A stretch of 6,273 nt of DNA, taken from positions 1-6,273 of the forward strand of contig DURF01000133.1 of assembly GCA_012837395.1 (NCBI GenBank), in the 5' to 3' direction. A program made the translations under genes and the position numbers. Within the stretch, counting starts at the first letter, position 1; each line of letters starts with the position of its first letter. This stretch comes from Acholeplasma sp. (GTDB taxonomy: Bacteria; Bacillota_I; Bacilli_A; Acholeplasmatales; Acholeplasmataceae). A model generated the notes under the pieces. The model did not search any database. It was not told the origin of the DNA and worked only from the letters and a program-made list of their open reading frames with translations. This document shows, piece by piece, positions 5,487 through 6,273 of this stretch.

Positions 5487-6273
5487 TTAAAATAATGATA
5501 GTTGTTGGGTTTTATTTCTTGATTCAACAATACGCATCCACTTACTGCTTCTTCCTTTACCAAGTGGTCTGATAATGTTTTCATCTTTAAGTCTTTTTAG
5601 CGTTCTATCAATAGTTGCTTCAGAGACTGTTGGGTGTGCTTTTCTAATATCTTCTTTAGTAAAGATTTCTTTGCCTTTTAAAATAGTGTTTTCTATGTTG
5701 TCTGATTTATTCAAACTTTTTTCAAACGCATACTCATATGCAAAGTCATCGACTTCAATATATGAATCAATAAGTAAATCGACTAAAACACGACTTAAAA
5801 CATCTGTTTGAGGATAATTTGTCGACCAATAGTAAGTTGCTTGATCTAATCCTTTTTCCCATATTTTCTTAAATTTATCAAAGTGTTTAAAAAAACTTAC
5901 GTATTTAAAAACATTGAAATTTTTTAAAATTAAGGCATATAGTAAAATCAAACCAACCAAATCGTTTTTATCACTAAAAATATTCATATTGATAAAATCA
6001 ACATAGAAATTGGAAATCAATTGAGACAATTCAAACTGTTTTAATTTTAATTGCTTTTCAAACATTTCTATGAGTTGTTCTAAGTCTTCTCTTTTAGATT
6101 TTTCTTTTTTATAAGTAAGTATGAGTTCCGTTGGATCTACTTTATATGTGTTAAATTTAATTGGATCAGTTTTTTCGGATAAAAGTTTAGTTAAATCAAT
6201 GATTTCATTGGTTATTAATTCAAATTCTTTTGGATTACTTTGGATTAAAACTAAAGCATCTTTAATATTTAAA
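5487..6273 (-). CDS. Fic-fold protein with lost catalytic motif, winged helix and QLSLF tail; N-terminus beyond the window
   Basis: The frame is open from the right edge to TAA 5487-5489, giving 261 visible residues; the Met at 6063-6065 is internal and is not a supported start. From the first visible residue, 86-135 look like the helices of a Fic domain: VDFINMNIFSDKND, then LLYALILKNFNVFKYVS, resembling family text such as ..HPFxDGNGR..RLL.YLLL...KYVS. Fic enzymes transfer AMP or other groups to Ser/Thr/Tyr using that motif. Here the residues are N97-I-F-S-D-K-N-D-L105, so the catalytic His, the anion-loop glycines and the Arg are all replaced. Residues 203-247 (TKEDIRKAHPTVSEATIDR, then a wing GKGRSSKW) form the winged helix common at the C-terminus of Fic proteins, suggesting DNA binding. 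The last five residues are QLSLF. The frame is intact, arguing against a simple pseudogene. Family assignment is by eye; role unknown. Confidence 0.68.
   Translation of the reverse strand, partial: LNIKDALVLIQSNPKEFELITNEIIDLTKLLSEKTDPIKFNTYKVDPTELILTYKKEKSKREDLEQLIEMFEKQLKLKQFELSQLISNFYVDFINMNIFSDKNDLVGLILLYALILKNFNVFKYVSFFKHFDKFKKIWEKGLDQATYYWSTNYPQTDVLSRVLVDLLIDSYIEVDDFAYEYAFEKSLNKSDNIENTILKGKEIFTKEDIRKAHPTVSEATIDRTLKRLKDENIIRPLGKGRSSKWMRIVESRNKTQQLSLF

Noticed and set aside
5575..5811. 78-aa + strand ORF with a hydrophobic, signal-like start
   Set aside because: It is wholly antisense to the Fic-like gene, has no recognisable SD or family, and its hydrophobicity is what an AT-rich Lys/Glu-rich gene gives on the opposite strand.
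6063..6065. ATG at 6063-6065 as the true start of the Fic-like gene
   Set aside because: The frame continues without a stop for 69 more codons to the window edge, and a Fic domain needs this upstream sequence.
1..6273. CRISPR array, tRNA or rRNA genes
   Set aside because: No regularly spaced repeats beyond the IS ends, no cloverleaf with a conserved T-loop and no rRNA-like segments were seen on either strand.

Overview
The window looks like the chromosome of an AT-rich, low-GC Gram-positive bacterium, probably on the Firmicutes/Mollicutes side. The Firmicutes-type order adk-map-infA-rpmJ-rpsM-rpsK-rpoA-rplQ, strong AGGAGG-type ribosome binding sites and extreme A/T codon preference all point that way. 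TGA is a real stop (it ends adk, overlapping the map start) and Trp is TGG, so this is genetic code 11. That excludes the TGA=Trp mycoplasmas but fits Acholeplasma/Izemoplasma/Haloplasma-like or other low-GC lineages. This placement is inference; the sequence alone does not fix the taxon.

Positions 1-3892 are the 3' end of the spc operon joined to the alpha operon, all on the + strand and tightly packed (4-nt overlap to 19-nt gaps). They hold adenylate kinase (5' end cut off by the window), methionine aminopeptidase, IF-1, L36 (too short for a usual ORF cut-off), S13, S11, RNA polymerase alpha and L17. A clear intrinsic terminator follows. These genes supply initiation factor, ribosomal proteins, N-terminal Met removal and the polymerase assembly scaffold, probably from shared transcripts. 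L36 has lost all of its zinc ligands, while adenylate kinase keeps its zinc-type LID.

Positions 3898-5416 are an ISL3-family insertion sequence lying right behind that terminator, with its 433-aa transposase on the - strand. It has matching terminal inverted repeats, a second copy of the repeat at the left end, an internal terminator facing + strand transcription, and a stem in the transposase leader that would bury the Shine-Dalgarno sequence completely.

Positions 5447-5483 are a strong hairpin terminator. It follows a - strand gene (5487 to the window end, N-terminus missing) whose product has the layout of a Fic-domain protein with a C-terminal winged helix. Its catalytic motif is ruined (N-I-F-S-D-K-N-D-L where H-P-F-x-D-G-N-G-R is expected), and it ends exactly in QLSLF, the consensus beta-clamp-binding pentapeptide. 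This apparent Fic pseudoenzyme with a possible sliding-clamp tail is the most interesting item in the window.
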